Below, piece by piece: positions 37,723-46,702 of a DNA stretch of 64,000 nt. The DNA comes from Caldilinea sp. CFX5 (GTDB lineage Bacteria > Chloroflexota > Anaerolineae > Caldilineales > Caldilineaceae): assembly GCA_021405325.1 (NCBI GenBank), contig QWII01000027.1, forward strand, positions 1 to 64,000, given 5' to 3'. Position 1 is the first letter of the stretch. The number at the start of each line of letters is the position of its first letter. A program made the position numbers and the translations under genes. The notes under the pieces are model-generated. The model made no database searches, had not been told where the DNA came from, and saw only the letters and a list, made by a program, of their open reading frames with translations.

Positions 37723-38673
37723 TTATTTGTGTACTTGCCGTGACCCAACCCGCTCAATCGCCAACGCCGCACTACTCAACACAAACGCCCCACCCACCCA
37801 CTGCACCGGTGTCATCCGTTCATCCAGAAAAATCACCGACAGCACAATGATCGTCAACGTCTGCAACGGCCAGAGCAGCGCGATCTGTCCGCTGCCGATG
37901 CGTGGGATGGCGGCATAGAGCGCCAACCGGGCCAACCAGGTGCTGACCACCGCCAACACCAAAATGATCACCCAACCCTGCGTCCCCGGATCACGCCAGG
38001 TTGCGCCTTGCACCCACCACCAGAAGGCAATCACAATGGTCATGATCGCGCTCAGGTAAAAAGTGACGGTGTGGGTGTTATAACCATTGAGCCACCACTG
38101 GGTAAAGACCAGTTGCGAGCCATAGAGCAACAACGAGAGGGTTAGCAACAACAACCCCATTGGCGCGACGGAGCCGCCAGGGCCGCCCACCAGCAAGTAG
38201 ATGCCAATCGCCGCCAGCCCCAAGCGCACCCAATGCCGACTGGTTAAGCGCTCGCCGCCCATCGCCAGCAGCAACAAGACCACCAGCGGTTGGGTCGATT
38301 TGATCATGGCCGACATGGAGGCATCGACATAGGCCAGCGAACTGAAGAAACAACAAATTTCCACCCCGGCCAACAACCCGATCACCAGCACCCGCCAGAA
38401 GCCGCGGCGGTCGATTCTGAAGGTGGCCGGTTGCAGCATGGTTGAGGTGGCGATGATCAGGGCCACCGCAATCGAAAGGCGGGCCAGCAATAAATTGATC
38501 GGGTCCATGCCCGCCACAATCAACCCGCGTGAGAGCGGGGTGACAATGCTGCTGGCAAAGGTGGAACAGAGCGCCATCGCCCAGCCAAACCAACCCGCCG
38601 CCGCCCACTTTGCCAGCCGTTGGCGCGGTGTGCTTACCTCAAGTGAAGAAGTCATCGTGATTATACTGCCCAT
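37723..38673 (-). CDS. DMT-superfamily (EamA) transporter
   Basis: A 316-residue inner-membrane protein with ten predicted helices in two EamA repeats. The second-repeat ending IGSGQIALLWPLQTLTIIVL followed by FLDERMTPVQWVGGAFV is typical. Such proteins export amino acids, metabolites or drugs; the substrate is unknown. Its start overlaps the end of the DUF3830-like gene by 13 bases, so the genes are probably translationally coupled. Confidence 0.92.
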   Translation of the reverse strand: MGSIITMTSSLEVSTPRQRLAKWAAAGWFGWAMALCSTFASSIVTPLSRGLIVAGMDPINLLLARLSIAVALIIATSTMLQPATFRIDRRGFWRVLVIGLLAGVEICCFFSSLAYVDASMSAMIKSTQPLVVLLLLAMGGERLTSRHWVRLGLAAIGIYLLVGGPGGSVAPMGLLLLTLSLLLYGSQLVFTQWWLNGYNTHTVTFYLSAIMTIVIAFWWWVQGATWRDPGTQGWVIILVLAVVSTWLARLALYAAIPRIGSGQIALLWPLQTLTIIVLSVIFLDERMTPVQWVGGAFVLSSAALAIERVGSRQVHK

Positions 38674-39083
38674 TCAAAAACAATATCTTGCGCCCCTTGC
38701 CACAAGACCAGACGACCCAGTTCCGGCAGTTGCGCCTGCCCTTCAACAATCGTCAAGAAATGATTGCCGGCCAGTTGCCCCATCTTGCTGGCAAAACAGG
38801 TGCTGCCATAGGGAAAGAGGATTTCGGTTTCGCTGTAGCCGCCGGGGTAAAAGAGAATGTCGCCGCGCGACGGGTGGCTGGTGTGATTTTCAAAGCCAAC
38901 ATTCAGTTTGAAATCGCCCAGCGGAATCCACGCCGCCTCGCCACTCCAGCGCGCCTGGATAATTTTGTTGCGAAAGGGCAGAATTTGAGTAAAGGCGGCG
39001 CAGGTCTTGGGCGCTGCGTTTTCTTCCAGCCGGGCCAGGAAGGTAAAGGGGCCAGCGATGATACGGAGATGCTTCATGGTCAT
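38661..39083 (-). CDS. DUF3830-family cyclophilin-like protein
   Basis: A 140-residue soluble protein resembling DUF3830, a cyclophilin-like barrel: GPFTFLARLEENAAPKTCAA followed by FTQILPF, then SGEAAWIP, and SHPSRGDILFYPGG. Some family members sit with amidohydrolase or transporter genes. Its start overlaps the upstream small gene by ATGA, so it is coupled to it. ATG 39077 is an alternative start. Confidence 0.75.
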   Translation of the reverse strand: MTMKHLRIIAGPFTFLARLEENAAPKTCAAFTQILPFRNKIIQARWSGEAAWIPLGDFKLNVGFENHTSHPSRGDILFYPGGYSETEILFPYGSTCFASKMGQLAGNHFLTIVEGQAQLPELGRLVLWQGAQDIVFEWAV

Positions 39084-39298
39084 TCCAGTTTCGTGTTATG
39101 CGTTGACAGGGCTAACATTTGTTCTGCAAGCTGCAAGGCTTCCCAATCAGCGGCAGCAAATGATTCCATCAATTGTTCATTCAAGATTCGATACTCATCA
39201 TCGGCGGCCATAGCGGCAAACTGGCGATCTATTTCTGCGCGTTCCCATTCTATCAAAAAGTGTTCCAACGCAACAAGCAATGTCTTGTGATTCGGCAT
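39080..39298 (-). CDS. small hypothetical helical protein
   Basis: A 72-residue, mostly helical acidic protein (LEHFLIEWERAEIDRQFAAM). It was not recognised. Its stop overlaps the next start in ATGA, which supports a real cotranslated gene heading the operon with the DUF3830-like and DMT genes. An ATG further upstream is out of step with this protein's conserved-looking start. Confidence 0.6.
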   Translation of the reverse strand: MPNHKTLLVALEHFLIEWERAEIDRQFAAMAADDEYRILNEQLMESFAAADWEALQLAEQMLALSTHNTKLE

Positions 39299-39382
39299 AA
39301 TTTCCCTTGTCGCTAACCTGTGCGGTTGCAAACCGCACCTACGAACTACGAACTCGTAATCGGTATCGACTTTGTGACGAAC

Positions 39383-39526
39383 CTACAGCGGCATCGTTGC
39401 CAACGAACCAGCAGCGGTATAAAGCTGGTTCACTTCCACCAACTGACGGCCATCGCGATCCACCCACACGCCACATTCGCCGCCGTCGGGGCTGGCTGCT
39501 AACGCGACGACGTTGCCATGCAACAT
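39383..39526 (-). CDS. possible small or residual reading frame
   Basis: A 47-residue frame beginning MLHGNVVALAASPDGGECGV and ending SLATMPL. Codon use resembles neighbouring genes and the sequence looks protein-like, but no family was recognised and no ribosome site is clear. It may be the tail of a lost gene. Confidence 0.25.
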   Translation of the reverse strand: MLHGNVVALAASPDGGECGVWVDRDGRQLVEVNQLYTAAGSLATMPL

Positions 39527-39564
39527 CACCAGCAAGCTGCATAGTCATTATACCCCAGGTATCT

Positions 39565-39593
39565 TTGACAGTCACGATACAGTAGATTAAAAT
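39565..39593 (+). promoter_or_regulatory. promoter of the antitoxin/PIN relic operon
   Basis: A perfect TTGACA (39565-39570), 17-base spacer and TAAAAT (39588-39593). The start codon is 38 bases downstream with AGAGG before it. Confidence 0.75.
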
Positions 39594-39630
39594 GGCGCTC
39601 ACGGTTCTGTTCAGGAAAAGAGGTATCCTA

Positions 39631-39906
39631 ATGACGTTTCCAGTTCTAATCGAAACCCATGAAGGGCAGGTAACAGCCTCTCTGGTAGGCGTGCCTAAGG
39701 TACGTGTGGCGCGGCCCACACGGTTACAGGCAATTAACGCCTTAAAAGAAAAAATTGAGCAACAGATTGAGCTTGGTGAGTTGTTATCTCTAGACATCGA
39801 GAGTGTTGGCATTTCAAGTTTGCAGGGAAAATATACCAACGATCCCACCTTGCGCGAAATTTGTGCTGAGGCTTATGCGCTTCGTGACGCGGAGCAAGTC
39901 GAATGA
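39631..39906 (+). CDS. antitoxin-like protein
   Basis: A 91-residue protein (MTFPVLIETHEGQVTASLVG ... RLQAINALKEKIEQQIELGE) with a HicB-like beta start and a helical tail. Genes like this often precede a PIN toxin, and here a truncated PIN gene overlaps its stop by ATGA. ATG 39592 in frame lies inside the -10 box, so it is not the start. Confidence 0.75.
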   Translation: MTFPVLIETHEGQVTASLVGVPKVRVARPTRLQAINALKEKIEQQIELGELLSLDIESVGISSLQGKYTNDPTLREICAEAYALRDAEQVE

Positions 39907-40040
39907 TTGCCTTCGATACTGACGTTTTAACCGAAGTCCTGCTTGGCAATGCCGGTTATATTGCACGAGCAGCGAAGATTCCAGCGTACGAACAGACGGT
40001 TCCGGTTATCGTTAGGATTATGCACAAATCCCCGGTCTAA
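39903..40040 (+). pseudogene. truncated PIN-domain toxin
   Basis: 45 codons: MIAFDTDVLTEVLLGNAGYI and then PAYEQTVPVI match the N-terminus of a PIN toxin, with its first acidic residue. After that the sequence departs (VRIMHKSPV, stop), and the remaining about 90 residues with the other catalytic acids are missing. It overlaps the antitoxin stop by ATGA, the original operon arrangement. It should be inactive. Confidence 0.75.
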
Positions 40041-40105
40041 CGGTTCAATTCTGGTCCTGACTCTATAAATAAGCGCAGGTTGATTCCAGCCATGCCAGAA
40101 AAAGT

Positions 40106-41140
40106 TCACGAACTCTTCACTAATTCGATTGGGGAAGGGGCTGCTTCGCGCACCGGAAAATCGCGGTACAGGAAGCAAGCTGTATAGTGGTTGTCGCCGA
40201 CCACATAGTCCGGTGGGCGTTGTTGGGTGCAGATGTCCATCACTTTCGGACAGCGGGCCGCATAACCGCACTTATTGCCCTCGCGCAGCAGGGGACGCTC
40301 CACGTATTCCAGGTTCACCCGATCTTGCCAGCGTTCGGTTGGATCCGCCGACGGGATCGATTGTAAGAGTTGCTGAGTATAAGGGTGCATCGGGTTCGCG
40401 ATGACCTGGTCGATCTCCCCCGCTTCAACCACCCGTCCGAAGCACAGCACCATGATCTGACCCCCCACATAATAGGCGGTGGAGAGGTTGTGGGTGATGA
40501 ACAGGCAGGAAATATTGTGTTGGTCCCGGAAATCCATCAGGATGTTCAGGAACATAGTGCGGATGGCCACATCGATCATGGAGATCGGTTCATCAGCGAT
40601 GATGATCTTCGGGCGCATGAGATAGATGCGCGCCAGCATCACCCGTTGGCACTGCCCACCGCTGAGTTGGTGCGGGTAGCGCCCGATCACATCTTGCGGG
40701 CGCAGGTCAACCGCCCGGAGCGACTCTTCGATCAGGCTTTGTTCCTCCTCTTTCGAGGCGGCGAGCTTGAAGTTCCTGGCCACCAACTGGAGGGCGCGCT
40801 CGATTTTATAAAATGGGTTATAGATGCTGTACGGGTCCTGGAAAATGGGTTGAACCTCGCGATAGAATTCGTTGCGCTCACGGGCGGACTGGCGAAAAAC
40901 ATCCCTTGCGCGGTAGAGAACTCGGCCCGCAGTGGGGTTAGTCAGACCCAGCAACATACGCGATAAGGTGGTTTTGCCACTCCCACTTTCGCCCACAAGG
41001 GAGATAATCGTCGGTTGCTCACGCAGCTCCAGGGATACTTGATCAACGGCGGCAATATGTTCGGGGCGAAAACCGCTGCCCGGCACGGCGTATTCGCGGG
41101 TCACACAATCGGCCTGAAGAATGATGTCATTGTTCGTCAT
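40106..41140 (-). CDS. oppF: oligopeptide ABC transporter ATPase, OppF type
   Basis: A 344-residue ATPase that powers peptide uptake. It has Walker A GESGSGKTTL, signature LSGGQCQRVMLA and Walker B IIIADEPISMID (more usual SALD). The C-terminal cysteine-rich segment GYAARCPKVMDICTQQRPP is standard for Opp/Dpp ATPases. A start at 41152 (overlapping the oppD stop as TAATG) is an alternative. It is the last gene of the operon. The substrate is unproven; symbols in this operon indicate family type. Confidence 0.93.
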   Translation of the reverse strand: MTNNDIILQADCVTREYAVPGSGFRPEHIAAVDQVSLELREQPTIISLVGESGSGKTTLSRMLLGLTNPTAGRVLYRARDVFRQSARERNEFYREVQPIFQDPYSIYNPFYKIERALQLVARNFKLAASKEEEQSLIEESLRAVDLRPQDVIGRYPHQLSGGQCQRVMLARIYLMRPKIIIADEPISMIDVAIRTMFLNILMDFRDQHNISCLFITHNLSTAYYVGGQIMVLCFGRVVEAGEIDQVIANPMHPYTQQLLQSIPSADPTERWQDRVNLEYVERPLLREGNKCGYAARCPKVMDICTQQRPPDYVVGDNHYTACFLYRDFPVREAAPSPIELVKSS

Positions 41141-41151
41141 AGGGATCACCA

Positions 41152-42153
41152 TTACGTATAAAGATGGCAGGCTACACTTCGTCCGGGTGCGCATTCGCGC
41201 AGCTCGGGCCTTTGTTCTCGACAGATGTCCATGACCCGGCTGCAGCGCGGGTGGAACGCACAACCTGTCGGCCAGGCCAGAGGGCTGGGAACCACACCTT
41301 GCAAGCTCTGCAAGCGTTTTCGTTCTCCGCCCACCTTTGGCGTGGCGCTTGCCAGGGCATTGCTGTAGGGATGGAGAGGATTTTTGAGCACATCAGTCGC
41401 CGTACCCACCTCGACGATCAGCCCGGCGTACATGATGCCGATCCGATCGGCAATCTGCGCGTGTACGGCCATATCATGGGTGACATACAGGATCGTCAAG
41501 CCTAGCTCGTTGCGGATATCTTCCAGTTCCTGAAGGATCACGCGCTGCACATTGACATCCAAGGCGGTGGTCGGCTCGTCGGCAATCAGCAGGTCAGGGT
41601 TCAGGGTGATCGCGGCGGCAATCGTGACGCGCTGCTTCATCCCCCCGCTCAGTTCATGGGGGTACATCCGCGCGACTCCTTTGCTTAACCCGACCATCTC
41701 CAGCCGTTCACCGATCAGCTCGCGTGCTTCATTCTTGGATAACTTGATATGCGCATTGATCGCATCCATCATTTGGGTTTCAATGCGCGCGACGGGGTTC
41801 AGCACGTTCATGGCGCTTTGCGGTACATAGGAGATGTGTTTCCACCGTAATTGGCGCATTTCGGCAGGATTGAGACGCAATAAATCAACGATGTCGCTAT
41901 TCCCGCTTCTGGCGCCTAAATACAAGGTGATCTTCCCGCTCTGGATGTGGCCGGGCAGCTTGGTCAGGCGTAATATGCCCTGGATCAAGGTGGATTTGCC
42001 GCAGCCGGACTCCCCGGCCAATCCAAAAATTTCGCCACAGTTGATCTTTAGATCCAGGCCGTTGACGGCTTTCGACTCCCCCTGGCTGGTCGCGTACCAG
42101 ATGTGCAAGCCCTCGATATCGAGGAGCGTTTGTGGTTTTATTTGAGCATACAT
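41152..42153 (-). CDS. oppD: oligopeptide ABC transporter ATPase, OppD type
   Basis: A 333-residue partner ATPase with Walker A GESGCGKSTL, signature ELSGGMKQRVTI and Walker B LLIADEPTTALD. The tail has the family FHPRCSRVMDICREQRP. It starts three bases after the oppC stop, so the genes are tightly coupled. Confidence 0.95.
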   Translation of the reverse strand: MYAQIKPQTLLDIEGLHIWYATSQGESKAVNGLDLKINCGEIFGLAGESGCGKSTLIQGILRLTKLPGHIQSGKITLYLGARSGNSDIVDLLRLNPAEMRQLRWKHISYVPQSAMNVLNPVARIETQMMDAINAHIKLSKNEARELIGERLEMVGLSKGVARMYPHELSGGMKQRVTIAAAITLNPDLLIADEPTTALDVNVQRVILQELEDIRNELGLTILYVTHDMAVHAQIADRIGIMYAGLIVEVGTATDVLKNPLHPYSNALASATPKVGGERKRLQSLQGVVPSPLAWPTGCAFHPRCSRVMDICREQRPELRECAPGRSVACHLYT

Positions 42154-42156
42154 GGT

Positions 42157-43026
42157 CTACTTCTCGGTTCTGCGTTGCAGGCGTGGATTGACTTGCTCTT
42201 CCATGCCACGGTTGATCATGGTGATGGCCATGAAGATCAGCATCAGCAGCCCAACCGGGATCAGCAGCAACTCGTAGCGTCCGCGGCTAAAGGCAGCCCA
42301 CCCGTTGGCATAGTTGATCATCAACCCCAGGGTGATGATGTTGGATGGGCCTAAACCGATCACTTCCAGGCCGACCTCACCGATCATAGCGCCCACCGTG
42401 CTGAAGGCGAAGCCCATGAAGAGGTAAGGGATCAGGTTGGGCAACAACTCGGTAAAGATGATGGCCAGATCGCTCTGGCCAGAGACCCGGGCCATTTCCA
42501 CGTAGCCGCGCTGCTTCATGCCAACGATCTGGGCATGGATCGTGCGGGCCGCGTAAGGCCAGCTAAACAAGGCCAGGATCACAGCCATCGCCATAACGCT
42601 GATGCCTGGCATGACCATGGCGAGGGTGACCAGCACCGGGTAAGCCGGGATGACCAGCCAGGTATTGGTGATCAGGGTCAGGCTGGCGTCAATCCAGCCC
42701 CCTTTGTAACCGGTAGTGAAACCAACGATGATGCCCAGGAAGGTCGCCACCAGGCCAGAGATGAAGCCGATCTGAAGGGAGGTGCCCAGGCCAGCCAGGT
42801 AATTGGCCAAAAGATCCCTGCCATGTCCATCGGTCCCCAAGGGGTGCGCCGCCGAACGGGGCAGCCAGGTGGGAAACTGGCCAGGCAGCGCTGGGCTGGC
42901 GCCTTTCAGGATCGGGCCGTAGATCAATGGCGCGATCAAGGCAATAAAGACCAGAATGCCCAGGGTGATCACGCCAAATCTAAACTTTCCGCTGCCACGC
43001 CAGCAATTGGTCAGGAATTTAAGCAT
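42157..43026 (-). CDS. oppC: peptide ABC transporter permease, OppC/DppC type
   Basis: A 289-residue inner-membrane permease. The N-terminal cytoplasmic segment and first helix are followed by PLGTDGHGRDLLANYLAG, the family landmark, and the EAA-type loop YVEMARVSGQSDLAIIFTEL. The ATG at 43026 is chosen because GAGGAG lies 7 bases before it. The in-frame ATG at 43041 lies upstream of that site. Confidence 0.95.
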   Translation of the reverse strand: MLKFLTNCWRGSGKFRFGVITLGILVFIALIAPLIYGPILKGASPALPGQFPTWLPRSAAHPLGTDGHGRDLLANYLAGLGTSLQIGFISGLVATFLGIIVGFTTGYKGGWIDASLTLITNTWLVIPAYPVLVTLAMVMPGISVMAMAVILALFSWPYAARTIHAQIVGMKQRGYVEMARVSGQSDLAIIFTELLPNLIPYLFMGFAFSTVGAMIGEVGLEVIGLGPSNIITLGLMINYANGWAAFSRGRYELLLIPVGLLMLIFMAITMINRGMEEQVNPRLQRRTEK

Positions 43027-43052
43027 AGCACTGCTCCTCATAGTCTGGCCGC

Positions 43053-43107
43053 TTAATTTTTAGAAATCCCTTATGCCTTACCCAGTGTGGTGATTTCTAA
43101 AAATTAA
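43053..43107. repeat. 16-bp perfect inverted repeat between oppB and oppC
   Basis: The arms at 43053-43068 and 43092-43107 are perfect around a 23-base loop. It lies between two genes on the same strand, so it may set the relative levels of the two permeases or protect mRNA ends. Confidence 0.7.
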
Positions 43108-43119
43108 ATATTCGCGGCA

Positions 43120-44142
43120 CTAGGCGATAATGTCCCGACGGATACGTGGGTCGATAAAGGGTAAGGCCAGCTCCACGATCAGGCTGGCCGTCATTACGCT
43201 GAAGACAGAGAGGAGAATGATACCCATCATGGCGTTGTAGTCAAAGACCGCAATGGCGCGCGACATCAGCTCGCCGATGCCTGGGTAAACAAACAGGATC
43301 TCGATCAACAACTGACCGCTCATTAAGAAGCCCATCGTCAGCGCCAGCCCCATCGCCTGGGGTAGCATGGCGTTGCGCAGGGCGTAGCGTGTCATAATCT
43401 CCCACGGTGTAAGCCCCTTGGCCTCGGCGTACATCAGGTAATCCTCACCCAGGATGTTGATGATCAATGAGCGCGTGGAGAGGATCCAGCCCGCCAACGA
43501 GACAACGATAATCGACAGGGCGGGTAAGATGCTGTGGGCAACGACGCTCTTGATAAAGTCCCAGTTGAAGCCAATGGCATATTGGCCGTCGAAGGCGCCG
43601 CGCGTTGGTAATAACTTTAACTGGTAACCAATGATTAGCACCAGGAAGATGGCGACGAGGTAAGGTGGGATTTGTGAAAGCGCGATGGCAAGATTGGTCA
43701 GCCAATCGCTAGCGGCCGAATCGCGGAACCAGCCGGCGATCATTCCCACCAGCAGGCCCACGACCCAGGCGATCACAATCGAGAAGCTAAGGAGTCCTAC
43801 CGTCCAAGGGAGGCGGCGCATCAACAATTCCTCCACCGGCGTGGGGAAGTTGATAAAGGAAGGCCCCAGGCTGCCGCGCAGCAACTGTTTCAAATAATGG
43901 GTGTACTGCTCCCACACCGTGCCGTTTAAGCCGAACTGCTCCTTATAATACGCTACCATCTCAGACCCATTGGGGACTGTCACCGAATACTGGCGTTCCA
44001 GTGACTTAACCCAGGCATCGACCGGGTTCGTGGGCACCATCCGAAACGCAAAGAAAGCCACCGTGGCCGCCGCCCAGATCGTGAAAAGATAGTTAAAGAT
44101 CCGGAGCAGGACGTATTTGAGAATAGGATGTCTTTTGAACAT
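43120..44142 (-). CDS. oppB: peptide ABC transporter permease, OppB/DppB type
   Basis: A 340-residue permease with six helices. MFKRHPILKYVLLRIFNYLF at the start and YAEAKGLTPWEIMTRYALRN near residue 225 (EAA-like loop) are diagnostic. The longer open frame up to 44262 runs into a hairpin and is not part of the protein. Confidence 0.93.
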   Translation of the reverse strand: MFKRHPILKYVLLRIFNYLFTIWAAATVAFFAFRMVPTNPVDAWVKSLERQYSVTVPNGSEMVAYYKEQFGLNGTVWEQYTHYLKQLLRGSLGPSFINFPTPVEELLMRRLPWTVGLLSFSIVIAWVVGLLVGMIAGWFRDSAASDWLTNLAIALSQIPPYLVAIFLVLIIGYQLKLLPTRGAFDGQYAIGFNWDFIKSVVAHSILPALSIIVVSLAGWILSTRSLIINILGEDYLMYAEAKGLTPWEIMTRYALRNAMLPQAMGLALTMGFLMSGQLLIEILFVYPGIGELMSRAIAVFDYNAMMGIILLSVFSVMTASLIVELALPFIDPRIRRDIIA

Positions 44143-44215
44143 CAGCAGCCTCACATCATAAAGAAGGAAAGGTGTGCCGGGTCCGCTCTCCTGAATGGGA
44201 GTTAAAAATTCGTTT

Positions 44216-44293
44216 CGGTAATCGTAGGTGCGGTTTGTAACCGCACGGTTCTCAGGGAACAAGTGCGGTTACAAACCGCACCTACGATTACCG
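44216..44293. repeat. 30-bp perfect inverted repeat between oppA and oppB
   Basis: The arms at 44216-44245 and 44264-44293 are perfect around an 18-base loop. Such a hairpin after a binding-protein gene often stabilises its mRNA and lowers downstream expression. The gcggttacaaaccgcaccta core also occurs, slightly changed, at 39320-39345. Confidence 0.8.
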
Positions 44294-44357
44294 GTTTATA
44301 TTCCTAACCTTTATAAAGGAAGACGGACCCGGCCATGAAACACAGCAGAGTAGTTGG

Positions 44358-46208
44358 TTATTGGGTTTTGGGTGTAATGTTGTGCAGCACGAATTGGATC
44401 TGCATCCACCAGTTGAAAGGCACGGTATACAGATTATCGTTGGACTGCATGTTGTCCCAATAGGTGGTGTTATAGTATTGTGTGTAAATGGTCTGGACGA
44501 GCGGCACCCCAAAAGCATTCTTCATCCACAGATCATAGGCCTGCATATAGAGGTCATGCGCAGCGGGATCATCCGGGGTGATGGCTTTCAGTTGGTCCAC
44601 CACGGCATCGAATTCGGGGTCGCAGGCGCGCTGAGGGTTGCCGCGCTTGGGCAGCTCGCCGACCGGGACCACATCCTTGCATTGAAATTGGGCGTACAAC
44701 TCGACCGGATCGACCGTGGCGCCGCAGAACCACCAGAAACCGATATCAAAGTCGCCGTTGTCGACCTGGGCGAAGAAGGGCGGCGAATCGGCAAACCCCT
44801 GCAGGGTGGCGTCAATGCCGATCTTCTTCAATTCTTCCGTGAAGTCCTGAGCAAAGAGGTATTCATTCGCCCCAGGGCCACCGACCGAAGAAACCTTGAT
44901 GACCACTTGCTGACCATCCGGATCGAGCAGCTTGCCGCCTTCGCTCTTGTAACCCGCCTCCGTGAGGAGTTGCATGGCTTGATCGGGGTTGTAGTTCAGG
45001 GTGCCCCACTTTTCATTGGCATCCTGGTTAATGAATTGGTCCATGTTGCGGTAGTCTGCCCAGAGCGCCTGGGCTGGCTTTGTGGGCGGGATCCAGATAT
45101 TCTCGGCCCAGCGCGGGCGGTTCATCAGCATGGACATCGCCCGGCGGAACTCGGGCTTGTTTAAGTTCGGCTTGGCATTATTGAAGAAGGCGCCGCGTGG
45201 GCAAGGATCGAGATAGGCCACCACGTTGATATGCGGGATCTCGGTATCGTGCTGCTCCGTGTAGGTCTTGTAATCCATACCGAAGATGTCGGTGGCATTG
45301 GCCTTAGCCTCGGCCACTATCTGGTCCGCGGCGGGGCCGGTGCGGTAGATCACGTACTTGGGGCCGGGGTTGACGTCGGCGTTCCAGTAGTCGTCGCGGC
45401 GCTCCCAGACGTAGATCTTCTGTTCAATGTAATATTTGGCGAGCTTGTACGGGCCGGTGGTGACGGGCGGATTGTTCTTGTAGGTCAGCGGATCCACCTT
45501 TTCCCAGATGTGCTTGGGAACGATCTGTGTCAGGGCTGGCGTACAGATGCGGACCCACCAGAGCTGGTGGTAACGCGGCGTGGGCGCGCTCAAATTGACA
45601 ACCATGGTGAGATCATCCACGGCGCTGACCGAATCGAACGCCAGGATATCGGGGTTGGTGCTGAGCTTAGGTTCGTTTTTGAGCAATTCAAGCGTGTAGA
45701 CGATGTCATTCACCGTGAACGGTGTACCATCGTTCCAGGTGATGCCTGGCTTGATGTGGAGCGTCCATGTCTTGTAGTCGTCGCTGTACTCCATGCTTTC
45801 CGCCAGCCAGGGGACGATTTCGCCTGTGACATAGTTCACATACCACAGGGCCTCATTGGCGATCTGAATGTACCCAGCCGCCCAATCTTCGCCATTGGGG
45901 ATCCAGTCGTTAAAGCTTTCGACCATGGCGAAATTGACCTGATCCATGATTAATGCCTCGGAGCGCGGGAAAGGCAGGGTCACGCCGTTGAGGACGAACT
46001 CGCCTTCCGCGGGCGCGGCGGCGGTGTCCTCTGCCGGGGCGGTGGTCGCCGTAGCTTCTGTGCTATTCGCCGCGGTATCCTTGATAACCGGGGGGTTGAA
46101 GACTTCGGCCGTCGGGGCCGGCGCTTGGGCGCCGCCGCCGCATCCTGCAATCATCGTCAGAATGATAACAGTGGTCAGGATGTTATAGATTATCCTATGG
46201 GGTTTCAT
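44358..46208 (-). CDS. oppA: peptide-binding lipoprotein, SBP family 5 (OppA type)
   Basis: A 616-residue extracytoplasmic binding protein. MKPHRIIYNILTTVIILTMI ends in the lipobox MIAGC near residue 24, followed by a Pro/Ala/Thr linker. Family-5 landmarks are WTLHIKPGITWNDGTPFTVN and FTVNDIVYTLELLKNEP. GGAGGACAG precedes the ATG at 46208. The open frame extends about 130 codons further up, but this lies in the leader and shows no family similarity. The ligand may be peptides or glycosides. Confidence 0.93.
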   Translation of the reverse strand: MKPHRIIYNILTTVIILTMIAGCGGGAQAPAPTAEVFNPPVIKDTAANSTEATATTAPAEDTAAAPAEGEFVLNGVTLPFPRSEALIMDQVNFAMVESFNDWIPNGEDWAAGYIQIANEALWYVNYVTGEIVPWLAESMEYSDDYKTWTLHIKPGITWNDGTPFTVNDIVYTLELLKNEPKLSTNPDILAFDSVSAVDDLTMVVNLSAPTPRYHQLWWVRICTPALTQIVPKHIWEKVDPLTYKNNPPVTTGPYKLAKYYIEQKIYVWERRDDYWNADVNPGPKYVIYRTGPAADQIVAEAKANATDIFGMDYKTYTEQHDTEIPHINVVAYLDPCPRGAFFNNAKPNLNKPEFRRAMSMLMNRPRWAENIWIPPTKPAQALWADYRNMDQFINQDANEKWGTLNYNPDQAMQLLTEAGYKSEGGKLLDPDGQQVVIKVSSVGGPGANEYLFAQDFTEELKKIGIDATLQGFADSPPFFAQVDNGDFDIGFWWFCGATVDPVELYAQFQCKDVVPVGELPKRGNPQRACDPEFDAVVDQLKAITPDDPAAHDLYMQAYDLWMKNAFGVPLVQTIYTQYYNTTYWDNMQSNDNLYTVPFNWWMQIQFVLHNITPKTQ

Positions 46209-46553
46209 CTGTCCTCCAAAATGCGAACGATTTGGGTTTGCTTTATGGACCATCAGTAGGGCTTTGAAAACGCGTGTCCCAATTGGGGTACGGAAGCTCT
46301 TGAACTGCTGGCAGAAATAAATGAGCGTAGGCAATTCTCCTTTCTGTTGCTGCGGATACCGATGCGGATATTCAAAAGCAACGTTCGTTCCGCCAGAGCG
46401 TGGACGGATGGGGAACGAGCGGACATCCATCGTAGGCAGAGACACAGTTACCCAGGAGATGGTAGCCGGGAGCGAACGTGAGAACCAAAATTGCACAGCT
46501 AGTTTACAATATAAAGGGATATGATTGGGATATAGATATACTGTTGGATACAA

Positions 46554-46601
46554 CTCTGTACAGAGCAATACAACTATAGCAAACAGTGCATCGTTTGTCA
46601 A
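46554..46601 (-). promoter_or_regulatory. opp promoter with palindrome at the start site
   Basis: On the minus strand TTGACA (46601-46596), a 17-base spacer and TATAGT (46578-46573). A 12-bp perfect palindrome ctctgtacagag (46554-46565) covers the expected start. The direct repeat atacaact occurs at 46548 and 46568, 20 bases apart. This looks like an operator for a dimeric regulator. Confidence 0.75.
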
Positions 46602-46658
46602 CAAGCATATACGTCATGTGTGCAACTCTAAAATCAATAGCAAGTTCAACTCGTCGGA

Positions 46659-46702
46659 AAGTCCTGCTATCCGAACCGTAAAGGGGCGGGACAGCAGGAC
46701 TT
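46659..46702 (-). terminator. hairpin downstream of the SDR gene
   Basis: The arms aagtcctgct (46659-46668) and agcaggactt (46693-46702) form a 10-bp stem with a GC-rich loop. It lies after the SDR stop and before the opp promoter, so it probably separates the two transcription units. Confidence 0.55.

Larger units (their letters stand above)
39299..39630. other. intergenic region with a hairpin, a short relic and a promoter
   Basis: It contains an 8-bp stem with 3-base loop (39320-39338) whose sequence recurs at 44216-44293, and two ctacgaa heptamers beside it. A possible 47-codon minus-strand relic (39383-39526) and the antitoxin promoter are listed separately. Confidence 0.6.

Noticed and set aside
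44143..44262. N-terminal extension of oppB
   Set aside because: It runs into the 30-bp hairpin, lacks a ribosome site and has no family similarity.
46209..46604. N-terminal extension of oppA
   Set aside because: The lipoprotein signal and a clear GGAGG site begin at 46208; the upstream frame overlaps the promoter.
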